NCBI GenBank assembly: GCA_046759385.1 | Contig: JBHICC010000015.1 | Location: 1 to 55,839, forward strand | Length of the DNA stretch: 55,839 nt | Reading direction: 5' to 3' | DNA from: JBHICC01 sp046759385 | GTDB taxonomy: Bacteria > Pseudomonadota > Gammaproteobacteria > Acidiferrobacterales > SPGG2 | Part shown: piece after piece, positions 1 to 8,787 of the stretch | Position numbering within the stretch: position 1 is the first letter of the stretch | How the letters are laid out: each line of letters begins with the position of its first letter | Notes under the pieces: model-generated | What the model was told of the DNA's origin: nothing | The model's input: only the letters and a program-made list of their open reading frames with translations | Database searches by the model: none | Translations under genes and position numbers: made by a program

Positions 1-608
1 TGATCCCGATTTCGCTTGTACTCGGCATTCTTGCTGGTATGCGCGAGGGCTCCAAGCTTGACCGCACGATTTCGGTAGCAAGTATTGTGACAACCTCGGT
101 GCCCGAGTTCGCTAGTACCGTATTTTTGTCCGCTGTGTTCGTATTTTGGCTTAAGCTTTTGCCCGGCACGAGCAGCATGGCCGACGGTTTCAACTGGAAG
201 GAATTGGTACTGCCAGTAATGGTGCTGGTGCTTTATGACTTCGGTTACGTCGCGCGCATGACACGCGCATCGATGGCGGAAGTCATGACAATGCCTTACA
301 TACGCACGGCTGTGCTCAAAGGACTGGCTTATAGAAAGGTGATCTTGAAGCATGCGTTGCGCAATGCACTCATCGCGCCGTTCACCGTGATCGTCCTCCA
401 GGTCAGCTGGTTACTTTCGGGCGTGATCGTGGTGGAGTTCTTCTTTGCGTACAAGGGCTTCGGTGCGTTGTTGCTGGAGGCGTCACTGAATCAGGATATC
501 TTCCTGATCGAAGCCTGTGCCATGGTGGCAGTGTTCGTTGTCGTTGTTGGCAGGCTTATCGCGGACATCGGCTATACCTACCTCAATCCGCGCATTCGAT
601 TTGCCTGA
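1..608 (+). CDS. ABC transporter permease, DppB/OppB type (5' end missing)
   Basis: Inner-membrane permease of a peptide/nickel/opine-type ABC importer. The gene is cut by the window edge: the open frame runs from base 3 in phase, and the residues before the first in-window ATG (PISLVLGILAG) already belong to a DppB transmembrane helix, so ATG 39 is not the true start. About 202 residues of roughly 310-340 are present. Hydrophobic helices and the cytoplasmic EAA loop, which contacts the ATPase (around RKVILKHALRNALIAP), are visible. The stop is 9 bases before the second permease, so the two are co-transcribed. The solute-binding protein probably lies upstream of the window. The substrate cannot be read from this fragment. 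Confidence 0.9.
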   Translation, partial: IPISLVLGILAGMREGSKLDRTISVASIVTTSVPEFASTVFLSAVFVFWLKLLPGTSSMADGFNWKELVLPVMVLVLYDFGYVARMTRASMAEVMTMPYIRTAVLKGLAYRKVILKHALRNALIAPFTVIVLQVSWLLSGVIVVEFFFAYKGFGALLLEASLNQDIFLIEACAMVAVFVVVVGRLIADIGYTYLNPRIRFA

Positions 609-617
609 GAGAGAACA

Positions 618-1511
618 ATGAGCGCCACGACTGTCACAACTATGCCTGCTCCAAGTTTCGGGGCTGCCCTGTTGAGGGCTATCAAGTCGTTCGCGCTGTT
701 ACGCGAAAGCTGGGTCGGCATGATAGGAGCCGGTATCATTGCTTTCTGGGTTCTCGTCGCCATTCTTGCGCCGCTCATCTCTCCATTCGATCCGCTTGCA
801 ACCTTGCAGCCTTTCGCCAAGCCAGGTACCGAGTTTGCGAAAGGCGGCACGTTCTGGCTCGGAACGGACCACATAGGAAGAGATATTCTTTCACGCATCA
901 TTTGGGGCTCGCGCACTGTGCTGATTTATGCGCCGCTGGCTGCGTTCACCGCGTACGCCGTCGGCATCGTCATGGGCGTTGCCGCCGGTTATTTCCGTGG
1001 GTGGATCGACGATATGTTGTCAGCAATCGCCGACATCATCCTAGCGTTTCCCGTACTCGTGCTCTACATCATCATCATCGCCACATTCGGGGCGTCCCCC
1101 ATCAACATCATACTGGCTATCACTTTCGCAACAGGACCGTTGGTGATGCGTATTGTGCGTGGTCTCGTGCTTGACCTGCGCAACCGCGACTACGTGGCCG
1201 CGGCACAGACGCGTGGCGAGTCACCATGGCGCATTATGCTCATAGAGATCTTGCCCAACGCGCGTGGCCCGTTGATCGTCGATGCCTGCCTGCGAATGGG
1301 CTATGTCATTATCACGATTGGCGTGCTGGGTTTTCTCGGTCTCGGTCTGCCACCGCCGGATCCGGACTGGGGCGGCATGATCAACGAAACGCGGCAGATG
1401 GCTATGTTCGCCCCACATATGACTCTGTATCCGTGCATCGCCATATCGTCGCTGATCCTGGGGTTTAACTTGTTGGCCGACGGATTGCGCGAGATTTCTC
1501 TTAGAGACTAG
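618..1511 (+). CDS. ABC transporter permease, DppC/OppC type
   Basis: Second inner-membrane permease of the peptide-type importer, 297 residues, the usual family length. An N-terminal cytoplasmic stretch leads into a first helix (about residues 33-55). The periplasmic OppC_N signature GTDHIGRDILSR follows, then further helices, and an EAA loop near AAAQTRGESPWRIMLIEILP. The start is preceded by a GAGAGAG purine stretch. It sits 9 bases after the DppB-type stop and 9 bases before the ATPase start, a tight operon. It should form a heterodimeric channel with the upstream permease. Substrate is unknown; the family carries di/oligopeptides, nickel, glutathione and opines. Confidence 0.95.
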   Translation: MSATTVTTMPAPSFGAALLRAIKSFALLRESWVGMIGAGIIAFWVLVAILAPLISPFDPLATLQPFAKPGTEFAKGGTFWLGTDHIGRDILSRIIWGSRTVLIYAPLAAFTAYAVGIVMGVAAGYFRGWIDDMLSAIADIILAFPVLVLYIIIIATFGASPINIILAITFATGPLVMRIVRGLVLDLRNRDYVAAAQTRGESPWRIMLIEILPNARGPLIVDACLRMGYVIITIGVLGFLGLGLPPPDPDWGGMINETRQMAMFAPHMTLYPCIAISSLILGFNLLADGLREISLRD

Positions 1512-1520
1512 GAGACGGCT

Positions 1521-3647
1521 ATGGCGAGCACCAGCGACATTCCCGTCCTCGAGATCGAAAACCTGAATATCTCCTACTACACGCGCGCCGGCGAGATTCC
1601 GGCTGTGATTGATTTTTCACTAACGGTCCACAAGGGCGAGACCGTGGGCCTCGTCGGCGAGTCCGGTTGCGGCAAGTCGACGGTGGCCTGGGCCATCATG
1701 CAGTACATGGGGCAAAACGGCCGCATCAAGAGTGGCACAATCAAGTTCAAGGGCGGGGATCTGAATGAACTCAGCGAAGAAGAGTTACGCCGGATCAGGG
1801 GCTCGGAGATTGCAATGATCTATCAGGAGCCGTTCGCGGCTCTCAATCCGAGCCTCACTGTGGCGAGTCAACTGCTCGAAGTGCCCATGACTCACGAAGG
1901 CATCTCGGAAAGCGAGGCCTGGGAGCGTTCGGCGCAGATCCTTTCTGACGTGCGGTTGCCCGACCCGGAACGCATCTTGCGAGCCTACCCACACCAGTTG
2001 TCAGGCGGCCAGCAACAACGCGTCGTCATTGCCATGGCATTGCTGTCGAATCCGTCGCTGCTGTTGCTCGATGAGCCCACAACCGCACTGGATGTCACGG
2101 TCGAGGCCGGCATCGTCAAGTTGGTCGCGGACATAAGCAAGAAGTTCGGCACGTCGCAGATCTATATCTCCCATAATCTGGGACTGATATTGGAAGTCTG
2201 CGACCGCGTATTCGTGATGTACTCCGGCGAAGTGGTAGAAGAAGGGACGATCAACTCGCTCTTTACCTGGCCCAGACATCCGTATACGCACGGGCTGTTT
2301 GGATGTATCCCACTGCCGACGGCGGACAAGAACGCCGCGCCGCTAAAGCCGATCCGGGGTCAGCTTCCGCTTCCGCACGAGCGTCCGCCGGGCTGTAACT
2401 TTGGGCCTCGCTGCGACCATTTTCGCGAGCACTGGTGTGATGCGAAAGACATTGCGATGTTACCGGTGACAACCGGCGACGCCAGCGATCACCGTGTACG
2501 TTGCTTGCGCTGGAACGATATTGATTTCGGCCAGCAGGTCGCGCACGCAGAGGGCAAGCCACCGATCTCAGTCGGAGACAAGGTGCTTGAAGTCGACAAC
2601 ATGCAGAAGTATTACGAGGTCCATGATCGTTCGATTGCGGCGCTGATCTCGGGCGAAAAGGTGAAATTCGTCAAGGCCAATGAGGCGCTCGATTTCGACG
2701 CATGCCGCGGCGAGACCGTCGCTATCGTCGGAGAGTCAGGCTGCGGTAAGTCGACGTTCGCGAAGGTGCTGATGGGGCTTGAGTGTTCCACCGGCGGTGC
2801 ACTGGTACACGACGGTCAAGACATCGGTCAACTGCCGGTGCAAAAACGCTCGCCCGAGCAGCTCGGTTCGCTGCAGATGGTGTTTCAGAACCCGAGCGAT
2901 ACGCTTAACCCGAGCCATACCGTCGGTGGACAGATCGCCCGCGTGATCAAGAAATTTGGCGTCGAGAAAGATAAACGTAAGATCCGTGAGCGGGTGCTTG
3001 GACTGCTCGATGTCGTGAAACTGCCGCGCGATTTCTACTTCCGCCGGCCGCGCCAACTTTCCGGTGGCCAGAAGCAGCGCATCGGTATCGCCCGCGCCTT
3101 TGCCGGCAATCCCTCCATGGTCATCGCCGATGAACCGGTTTCGGCGCTTGACGTTTCGGTGGCCGCCGCGGTCACTGAATTGCTAATGGACATTCAGCGT
3201 GAGAACAAAACGACGCTTTTGTTCATTAGCCACGACCTTAGCGTCGTGCGCTACCTGTCCGACCGTATCGTCGTGATGTACCTCGGGCAGATCATGGAAC
3301 GCGGTACCACAGAGCAGATCTTCAATCCGCCTTATCACCCCTACACGGAGGCGCTGCTCTCAGCCGTACCGATCGCCGATCCGGAGGTCAGCAAGCGCGA
3401 GATCGTGCTGGAAGGCAACCTGCCGAGCGTAATAAATCCGCCTAAGGGTTGTCCGTTCGCTACACGGTGTCCGCGCAAGCTCAGCGAGGTGTGCGACGAA
3501 GAGCGGCCGCCGGTACAGCTAGCGGCGGAGGGCCACCACATCGCTTGCCATATTCCACTCGATGAGCTGAGCAAAACGGCACCGGTTATCAATATTCCGC
3601 AGGAGTCCGAGCGAATCCACAGCAAACAAGCCGGTACACGCCGATAG
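1521..3647 (+). CDS. Fused double ABC ATPase (DppD-DppF type)
   Basis: Energises the importer from the cytoplasmic face. The 708 residues hold two complete ATPase units: Walker A GESGCGKST twice, signatures LSGGQQQR and LSGGQKQR, Walker B ending LLLLDEPTTALD and MVIADEPVSALD. Each half ends in an oligo_HPY region with a cysteine cluster (CNFGPRC and CPFATRC followed by further Cys). In most bacteria the DppD and DppF halves are separate proteins of about 330 residues; the fused form is well known in Proteobacteria (YejF/GsiA type). The start is supported by TAGGAG 7 bases upstream of ATG. Last gene of the transporter operon in view. Confidence 0.96.
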   Translation: MASTSDIPVLEIENLNISYYTRAGEIPAVIDFSLTVHKGETVGLVGESGCGKSTVAWAIMQYMGQNGRIKSGTIKFKGGDLNELSEEELRRIRGSEIAMIYQEPFAALNPSLTVASQLLEVPMTHEGISESEAWERSAQILSDVRLPDPERILRAYPHQLSGGQQQRVVIAMALLSNPSLLLLDEPTTALDVTVEAGIVKLVADISKKFGTSQIYISHNLGLILEVCDRVFVMYSGEVVEEGTINSLFTWPRHPYTHGLFGCIPLPTADKNAAPLKPIRGQLPLPHERPPGCNFGPRCDHFREHWCDAKDIAMLPVTTGDASDHRVRCLRWNDIDFGQQVAHAEGKPPISVGDKVLEVDNMQKYYEVHDRSIAALISGEKVKFVKANEALDFDACRGETVAIVGESGCGKSTFAKVLMGLECSTGGALVHDGQDIGQLPVQKRSPEQLGSLQMVFQNPSDTLNPSHTVGGQIARVIKKFGVEKDKRKIRERVLGLLDVVKLPRDFYFRRPRQLSGGQKQRIGIARAFAGNPSMVIADEPVSALDVSVAAAVTELLMDIQRENKTTLLFISHDLSVVRYLSDRIVVMYLGQIMERGTTEQIFNPPYHPYTEALLSAVPIADPEVSKREIVLEGNLPSVINPPKGCPFATRCPRKLSEVCDEERPPVQLAAEGHHIACHIPLDELSKTAPVINIPQESERIHSKQAGTRR

Positions 3648-3721
3648 TGGAGTCATAGAGTCTAGCTTTTTGAACTACGCGCGCTAACGCGGGTCACCTT
3701 ATTATAGAGAGCCAAATGCCG

Positions 3722-3743
3722 TCCTTCGTGAAGGAGGTCAGCC
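3722..3743 (+). promoter_or_regulatory. Hairpin overlapping a strong Shine-Dalgarno site
   Basis: TCCTTC (3722-3727) can pair with GAAGGA (3730-3735). The second arm contains most of the AGGAGG ribosome-binding site (3732-3737), 6 bases before the ATG at 3744. The loop would be only two to four bases, so stability is uncertain. If it forms, it would mask the ribosome site of the CBS-domain gene. Confidence 0.4.
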
Positions 3744-4349
3744 ATGAAACGTGAATTTGCTGCGCTTTCGCATATCACACTGAAGCCGCAAACAACCTTC
3801 GAGCACCCCCCGCAGCCGCCCGAGATTATTCATCTGGATAGCCCCGCGCCGACGGTGATGACAGATTTCAAGTTCGTGCATCCGGTGACGACAGACCCCG
3901 ATGTACCCATCGACCAAGCACTCGAAAAGATGAAGACCTCGGGTGTCCGCCTGTTGCTGGTCACGAATGAGGCTAGTGAGATCATCGGACTGATCACGGC
4001 CAAGGACATCCAGGGCGAACGTCCAATTCGGATGGTTGAGGATAAAAGCGTTCGGCGATCACAAATTACCGTCGCCATGATCATGGATCCGCAACCGGTG
4101 ATTCCTGTGCTTAATATGTTGAGCGTGCGCCATGCTCAGGTTGGCCATATCATCGAAACCTTGCGCCAGCTAGAGCGCCAACACATCCTGGCCGTAGATA
4201 TCGATGAGGCCAACGGCGATCATCGGGTTTGCGGTCTGTTCTCGACCAGCCGGATAAGCAAGCTCATGGGCAGGGATATCACTGAGGAAGTGGCGCCGGC
4301 GCATTCGCTGGCAGAGATGTTGCACCAGATGCATCCTGGGGCGGGTTAA
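3744..4349 (+). CDS. CBS-domain-pair protein
   Basis: Stand-alone Bateman module of 201 residues with no attached catalytic domain. After about 40 polar residues, the first CBS motif spans roughly 43-110 (pattern VRLLLVTNEASEIIGLITAKDI). The second spans roughly 110-185, interrupted by extra sequence before HILAVDIDEANGDHRVCGLFS. CBS pairs usually bind adenosine nucleotides or S-adenosylmethionine and regulate a partner; the ligand here is unknown. The start is fixed by AGGAGG. It is about 95 bases downstream of the ABC ATPase gene and may be part of the same transcript or separate. No signal peptide or membrane segment is seen. Confidence 0.85.
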   Translation: MKREFAALSHITLKPQTTFEHPPQPPEIIHLDSPAPTVMTDFKFVHPVTTDPDVPIDQALEKMKTSGVRLLLVTNEASEIIGLITAKDIQGERPIRMVEDKSVRRSQITVAMIMDPQPVIPVLNMLSVRHAQVGHIIETLRQLERQHILAVDIDEANGDHRVCGLFSTSRISKLMGRDITEEVAPAHSLAEMLHQMHPGAG

Positions 4350-4393
4350 CCGTCCAACGCAAAGGCGCAGAGGGGTTAAGTGGTTTCCGAAGT

Positions 4394-5116
4394 ATGACTC
4401 AATCACCAATCACGGCTCACGATACTATGATTGACTTTTATACCTGGTCTACACCGAACGGCATCAAAATCTCCATCATGCTCGAGGAGATCGAACAGCC
4501 GTACAAAGTGATTCCGGTGAATATCGGTACCGGCGATCAGTTCAAGCCGGAGTTTCTAAGGATCAGCCCGAATAACAAGATTCCCGCTATCGTCGATCAC
4601 GATGGACCAGGCGGTAAGCCTTTGGCGCTGTTCGAATCCGGCGCGATCTTGATGTATCTAGCGGAAAAGCACGACAAGTTCATGCCGTCCGACGTTGTTG
4701 AGCGCTATAAAGTCGTCCAGTGGTTGATGTTCCAAATGGCGCATGTGGGACCGATGCTTGGCCAGGCGCATCATTTTCGCGGTTATGCCCCCGAGAAGAT
4801 CCCGTATGCGGTCGACCGCTATACGAACGAAGCTCGACGTCTTTATTGTGTCATCGATAAGCGGCTCGGAGAATCCCCCTACCTTGCGGGCGCGGATTAT
4901 TCCATCGCCGATATCGCGACATTTCCTTGGCTTCGCGCGCACAAGCGTCAAGGTCAGGAAATCGATGATTTCCCGGATCTCAAACGCTGGTTCGACGCGA
5001 TTGCCGCCCGGCCAGCGGTCGAGCGAGGTGTCGAGGTGATCCGTGCACTGCGACATGACTTTGACGAGAAAGCACTCGAGTGTTTATTTGGCGCTACACA
5101 GTATCAGCGCCGCTGA
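4394..5116 (+). CDS. Glutathione S-transferase family protein (YfcG/Nu-like)
   Basis: Cytoplasmic thiol-transfer or disulfide-reductase protein of 240 residues. An N-terminal thioredoxin-like domain begins at DFYTWSTPNGIKISIMLEE, where the TPNG motif is typical of the YfcG/Ure2p-like (Nu) class. A conserved cis-Pro region (NNKIPAIVDHDG) and the ESGAILMYLAEK glutathione-binding segment follow, then the all-helical C-terminal domain with YSIADIATFPW. Relatives usually begin at the second methionine (base 4427), so the first 11 residues may not be translated; neither start has a clear ribosome site. Natural substrate unknown. Confidence 0.93.
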   Translation: MTQSPITAHDTMIDFYTWSTPNGIKISIMLEEIEQPYKVIPVNIGTGDQFKPEFLRISPNNKIPAIVDHDGPGGKPLALFESGAILMYLAEKHDKFMPSDVVERYKVVQWLMFQMAHVGPMLGQAHHFRGYAPEKIPYAVDRYTNEARRLYCVIDKRLGESPYLAGADYSIADIATFPWLRAHKRQGQEIDDFPDLKRWFDAIAARPAVERGVEVIRALRHDFDEKALECLFGATQYQRR

Positions 5117-5179
5117 TCATAAACTGCCTCACGCTTTGGGCGTGGAGGGCACACTTTGTTTGTACGCGGGTGTCCACTC

Positions 5180-5208
5180 TTGACAGGCATTGTTCGCGGG
5201 CGTATAGG
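5180..5208 (+). promoter_or_regulatory. Sigma70-type promoter of the carbohydrate-type ABC operon
   Basis: TTGACA (5180-5185), a 17-base spacer and TATAGG (5203-5208) make a near-consensus promoter. Transcription would begin near 5215, giving a leader of about 97 bases before the ATG at 5312. A consensus AGGAGG (5301-5306) precedes that ATG. No operator palindrome was evident around it. Confidence 0.65.
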
Positions 5209-5311
5209 GTCAAATTTAGGCAGTATCTGTTTCAATAATAAGGCGGTAAGAGCCAACGTCTCACCGGCTCCGTTTAGGCATTTGGTTCAACTAACCCATT
5301 AGGAGGTTGCC

Positions 5312-6658
5312 ATGGCTAACCAACGGAAGAGCGGTGTCTCCCGGCGCGATTTTATCAAGGTAGCAGGTGTTGGAGCGCTGGCAGGAGCGGTCGGACCCAG
5401 TATCATCATTCCCAGTAAGGCCCGCGCGGCGAAGAAGACTCTGAAGATCATTCAGTGGAACCACTTTGTCCCTGGTTACGATAAGTGGTTCAACAACACC
5501 TATATAAAGGAGTGGGGCCAGAAGAATGACACGGAGGTGATCGTAGACAACGTCGGCCTCGCCACCCTTAACTCACGAGCCGCGGCCGAGGTCTCGGCAC
5601 AAAAGGGCCACGACCTGTTCATGTTCTTGTGGCCGCCACCGGTGTTCGAGGAGCAGGTCATCGACCACGCTGAGATCTATCAGGAGTGTGAGCGCAAGTA
5701 CGGCAAGGCGATCGATCTCGCGATCAAGAGCACCTACAACCCCAAGACCAGGAAGTATTACGGTTTCTCGGACAGCTACGTTCCTGATCCCATCAATTAC
5801 CGCAAGAGCCTATGGGATGACGTAGGGATGCATCCGGACACGTGGGATGATATTCGTAACGGCGGACGCAAGATCAAGCAGAAGCACAACATCCCCGTTG
5901 GCATCGGGCTCTCGGCCGAGATCGACACCGGCATGGCGATGAGGGCGATCATGTATGCCTTCGGCTCTTCGGTTCAGGACGCCAACGGCAATTTGGTATT
6001 GAACTCCAAGGAGACACTAGAGGCGGTCAAGTTCGTGAAGGCGTTGTTCGAAGAGACGATGACCCCGGAAGTGCTCGCTTGGGACGCATCGTCGAACAAT
6101 CGTTTCATGTTAGCCGGCAAAGGATCGCTTGCACTAAATGCAATCTCTATTACGCGCACGGGCGAAAATAAGAAGATCGCAGTCGCCGACGATATCTGGC
6201 TGGCGAAGGCGGCGGCGGGACCGATGCGGCGCATCGGGCTTGAGCACGTCATGGATGTCTACGTGATCTGGAAGTTTGCCGACAACATTGAAGGTGCCAA
6301 GAAGTTTCTCGTGGACTACATTGGCAACTTTAAGCAGGGATTTCTTGCCAGCGAGTTTTACAATTTCCCCTGCTTCCCCGATCAGGTACCGGATCTCAAG
6401 CAACAGGTTGCCCGCGACTCCAAGGCCAAGCCGGCTGATAAATATAAGGTGTTGGAGGATGTGCTCGACTGGGCGACCAACGTGGGTTATCCGGGCTATG
6501 CTAACGCCGCCATCGATGAGGTATTCAGTACCTGGGTGGTCAACACCATGTTCGCCAAGGCGGCCACTGGCGCGGAAAAACCCGAGGATGCGATCAAGGC
6601 GGCTGAAGCCGCGTGTAAGCGCATCTGGGCGAAGTGGATAGAGAAGAAGATGATCTAA
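5312..6658 (+). CDS. Tat-exported extracellular solute-binding protein (family 1)
   Basis: Periplasmic ligand-binding component of a carbohydrate-type ABC importer, 448 residues. The N-terminus carries a twin-arginine motif (SRRDFIK), a hydrophobic stretch and a likely cleavage site after the Ala-rich KARA, so it is probably exported folded by Tat. The mature part fits family 1 substrate-binding proteins of sugar, polyol and glycerol-phosphate importers. It is followed by one ATPase and two MalFG-type permeases, the normal four-gene set. The start is fixed by AGGAGG 5 bases before ATG. Ligand is unknown; polyols, sugars or sugar acids are plausible. Confidence 0.92.
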   Translation: MANQRKSGVSRRDFIKVAGVGALAGAVGPSIIIPSKARAAKKTLKIIQWNHFVPGYDKWFNNTYIKEWGQKNDTEVIVDNVGLATLNSRAAAEVSAQKGHDLFMFLWPPPVFEEQVIDHAEIYQECERKYGKAIDLAIKSTYNPKTRKYYGFSDSYVPDPINYRKSLWDDVGMHPDTWDDIRNGGRKIKQKHNIPVGIGLSAEIDTGMAMRAIMYAFGSSVQDANGNLVLNSKETLEAVKFVKALFEETMTPEVLAWDASSNNRFMLAGKGSLALNAISITRTGENKKIAVADDIWLAKAAAGPMRRIGLEHVMDVYVIWKFADNIEGAKKFLVDYIGNFKQGFLASEFYNFPCFPDQVPDLKQQVARDSKAKPADKYKVLEDVLDWATNVGYPGYANAAIDEVFSTWVVNTMFAKAATGAEKPEDAIKAAEAACKRIWAKWIEKKMI

Positions 6659-6667
6659 TGCCGCACT

Positions 6668-6745
6668 GACCCCGGCGGTGGTGTCAGGGGGCGAGCGCTT
6701 GACTCACGAGCGCGGGGCGCCGTGGCGCCGGGGTCTTTCTCTTTT
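6668..6745 (+). terminator. Intra-operon hairpin after the binding-protein gene
   Basis: GACCCCGGCG (6668-6677) is perfectly complementary to CGCCGGGGTC (6726-6735), with smaller GC-rich stems between, followed by the T-rich tract TTTCTCTTTT (6736-6745). It lies just after the binding-protein stop and before the ATPase gene. This is where importers often place a partial terminator or mRNA-stabilising stem so that binding protein exceeds membrane components. Confidence 0.55.
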
Positions 6746-6820
6746 GTCATCGTCGAATACGGTTCTGAAAGTGGCCCGTGGGCGGATGCCGTGGGCGGAT
6801 TTTGCTTCAGGATAAGGCTC

Positions 6821-7867
6821 ATGAGTACAGTAGAGACACGCGCTATCACGAAGTTGTTCGGCGACGTGCGTGCGGTCGACGGGATTGATCTCGTGGCCCG
6901 CGAAGGCGAGTTCATCGTCCTGCTGGGACCGTCAGGCTGCGGCAAGACGACGTTGATGCGCATGATTGCCGGCCTCGAAACGCCCACCGCGGGTGACGTT
7001 TTGATCGGCGGAGAAGTGGTTACACCTTTACCACCGCGGACCCGCAACATCGCGATGGTATTTCAAAGTTACGCTCTTTACCCGCATCTCACGGTGTTTA
7101 AAAACATCGCTTTTCCGCTGCGGGCGCAAGGTATGGATAAGGACAACGTTCGCCAAAAGGTGCAATGGGTCGCCGGTATGTTCAGCATCGAGCAATTGCT
7201 TAACCGCAAGCCGCGCCAGCTCTCCGGTGGTGAACGTCAGCGCGTTGCGTTGGCGCGCGCATTGGTTCGCGAGCCAGTCGTATTCTTGCTTGATGAGCCT
7301 TTGTCTAACCTTGACGCGAAGCTTAGAAATTCGGCAAGAGATGAGCTTCAGCAATTGCAGCGGCGCATCGGGACTACCACCATCTACGTTACCCATGACC
7401 AGATCGAGGCGATGGGACTTGGCGATCGCGTAGCCGTACTGAATCAGGGTAAGGTACACCAGATTGGCACGCCGCATGAGGTCTACCATCGTCCCGCTGA
7501 TACGTTCGTTGCGACTTTCATCGGCTCTCCGCCAATGAATCTGGTCGAGCAAGACGGCACGATTCTGGGCTTTCGTCCCGAACATTTTCTTCCTCGCGAC
7601 GTGCTAGTTGAGGGCGATGATTTGATGCCCTTCCCTTTTCGGGTCACGCGAGTTGAGTATCTGGGCGCGGATCGGCTGCTCTATGGCGTGCTGGAATCAC
7701 CTTTCCCTGATGTAAGAGCGATCGCCGAATTGCCCTCGATGGTTACGGTCCCTATCGAAGTAGGGCAGCGCTACGAGTTCTTCGTAAAGGCAACGAACGT
7801 TAACAGATTTGACAACACTACTGGCCAACGCATCGATACCAGCGGGGGGCATTATGACAACGCTTGA
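6821..7867 (+). CDS. ABC transporter ATP-binding protein, MalK/UgpC type
   Basis: Cytoplasmic ATPase of the sugar-type importer. Walker A GPSGCGKTT, Q-loop VFQSYALYPHLTV, signature LSGGERQRVALARAL, Walker B LLDEPLSNLDAKLR and switch His in VTHDQIEAM are all present. The C-terminal TOBE-like region is short, giving 348 residues against about 360-370 usual. The open frame extends to a GTG at 6722, but that would place codons inside the hairpin region. ATG 6821, which begins MSTVETRAITK, matches the family N-terminus and is preferred. It overlaps the next gene by 14 bases, indicating translational coupling. Confidence 0.95.
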   Translation: MSTVETRAITKLFGDVRAVDGIDLVAREGEFIVLLGPSGCGKTTLMRMIAGLETPTAGDVLIGGEVVTPLPPRTRNIAMVFQSYALYPHLTVFKNIAFPLRAQGMDKDNVRQKVQWVAGMFSIEQLLNRKPRQLSGGERQRVALARALVREPVVFLLDEPLSNLDAKLRNSARDELQQLQRRIGTTTIYVTHDQIEAMGLGDRVAVLNQGKVHQIGTPHEVYHRPADTFVATFIGSPPMNLVEQDGTILGFRPEHFLPRDVLVEGDDLMPFPFRVTRVEYLGADRLLYGVLESPFPDVRAIAELPSMVTVPIEVGQRYEFFVKATNVNRFDNTTGQRIDTSGGHYDNA

Positions 7868-8786
7868 AGAGCGCGCCCATCCCACGGACCGGTATCTGTC
7901 CAGACTTGTCGATGATGAGCGCTGGCTTGGCCGCCTCATGGTTGCCCCGGCTATTGTCTACGTCGTTTTGTTGGTCGGGTTTCCTTTTTTTCTCGCGCTG
8001 TTCTATAGCCTGACCAACGTAACCGTCGGTAGCCAGGAGATGCGCTTCGTCGGCCTCGAGAACTTTCGGCGCGTGATCGAAAATCCGACGTTCTGGGACG
8101 CAGTCAAGAACACTTTCATTTTTGCCTTCGTCTCGCAGATAGTCGTCGTCGTTCTAGCCAAGGTGCTGGCAATGTCGTTAATCAAGGACTTTCGCGGCAA
8201 GTGGCTAGTGCGGCTGCTGATCCTGCTTCCCTGGGTCGCGGCAATCTCGCTCGGCAGCATCGGCTGGTTATGGATTCTTGATTCCATCTACAGTGTCATT
8301 AACTGGAGCGCGAGAGCCATTGGCATTTTCGGGCCGGATACGTGGCCGATCTGGCTGGGTCAGCCCAATCTCGCCATGGCCTCCATTATCACGGTACATG
8401 TCTGGCGGCTGCTTCCGCTTGCAACCGTAATTATCCTTGCCGGGCTTACCTCGATTCCGCAGGACATTCTCGACGCCGCTGCGGTGGATGGTGCCGGGTT
8501 CTGGCGCACGCTTTTCCAGATCACGTTGCCGCTGCTGCTGCCTATCCTGTTGGTTGCGTTTCTTTTCGGTATCGTCTTTGCATTTGCCGACATGATCGTT
8601 GTTTTCGTACTGACACGGGGCGGGCCTTACGACAGTACCCAGGTGTTGGCCAGTCTCGCCTATTTCACCGGCATCGACGGCGGTGATCTGGCGGAAGGCG
8701 CGGCAATTTCCTTGTTCCTGTTCCCACTTCTGGCCATGGTAGCGATACTGTTTCTTCGCATCGCTCGGCGTACTGAGGTGACTTGA
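7854..8786 (+). CDS. Carbohydrate ABC transporter permease, MalF/UgpA type
   Basis: Inner-membrane permease of 310 residues with about six hydrophobic helices. The EAA loop reads IPQDILDAAAVDGAGFWRTLFQITLP, the hallmark of MalF-type permeases. Translation most likely starts at ATG 7854, inside the end of the ATPase gene and after a G-rich stretch; an in-frame TTG at 7809 is less likely. The stop is followed by the partner permease at once. Confidence 0.94.
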   Translation: MTTLEERAHPTDRYLSRLVDDERWLGRLMVAPAIVYVVLLVGFPFFLALFYSLTNVTVGSQEMRFVGLENFRRVIENPTFWDAVKNTFIFAFVSQIVVVVLAKVLAMSLIKDFRGKWLVRLLILLPWVAAISLGSIGWLWILDSIYSVINWSARAIGIFGPDTWPIWLGQPNLAMASIITVHVWRLLPLATVIILAGLTSIPQDILDAAAVDGAGFWRTLFQITLPLLLPILLVAFLFGIVFAFADMIVVFVLTRGGPYDSTQVLASLAYFTGIDGGDLAEGAAISLFLFPLLAMVAILFLRIARRTEVT

Positions 8787-8787
8787 G

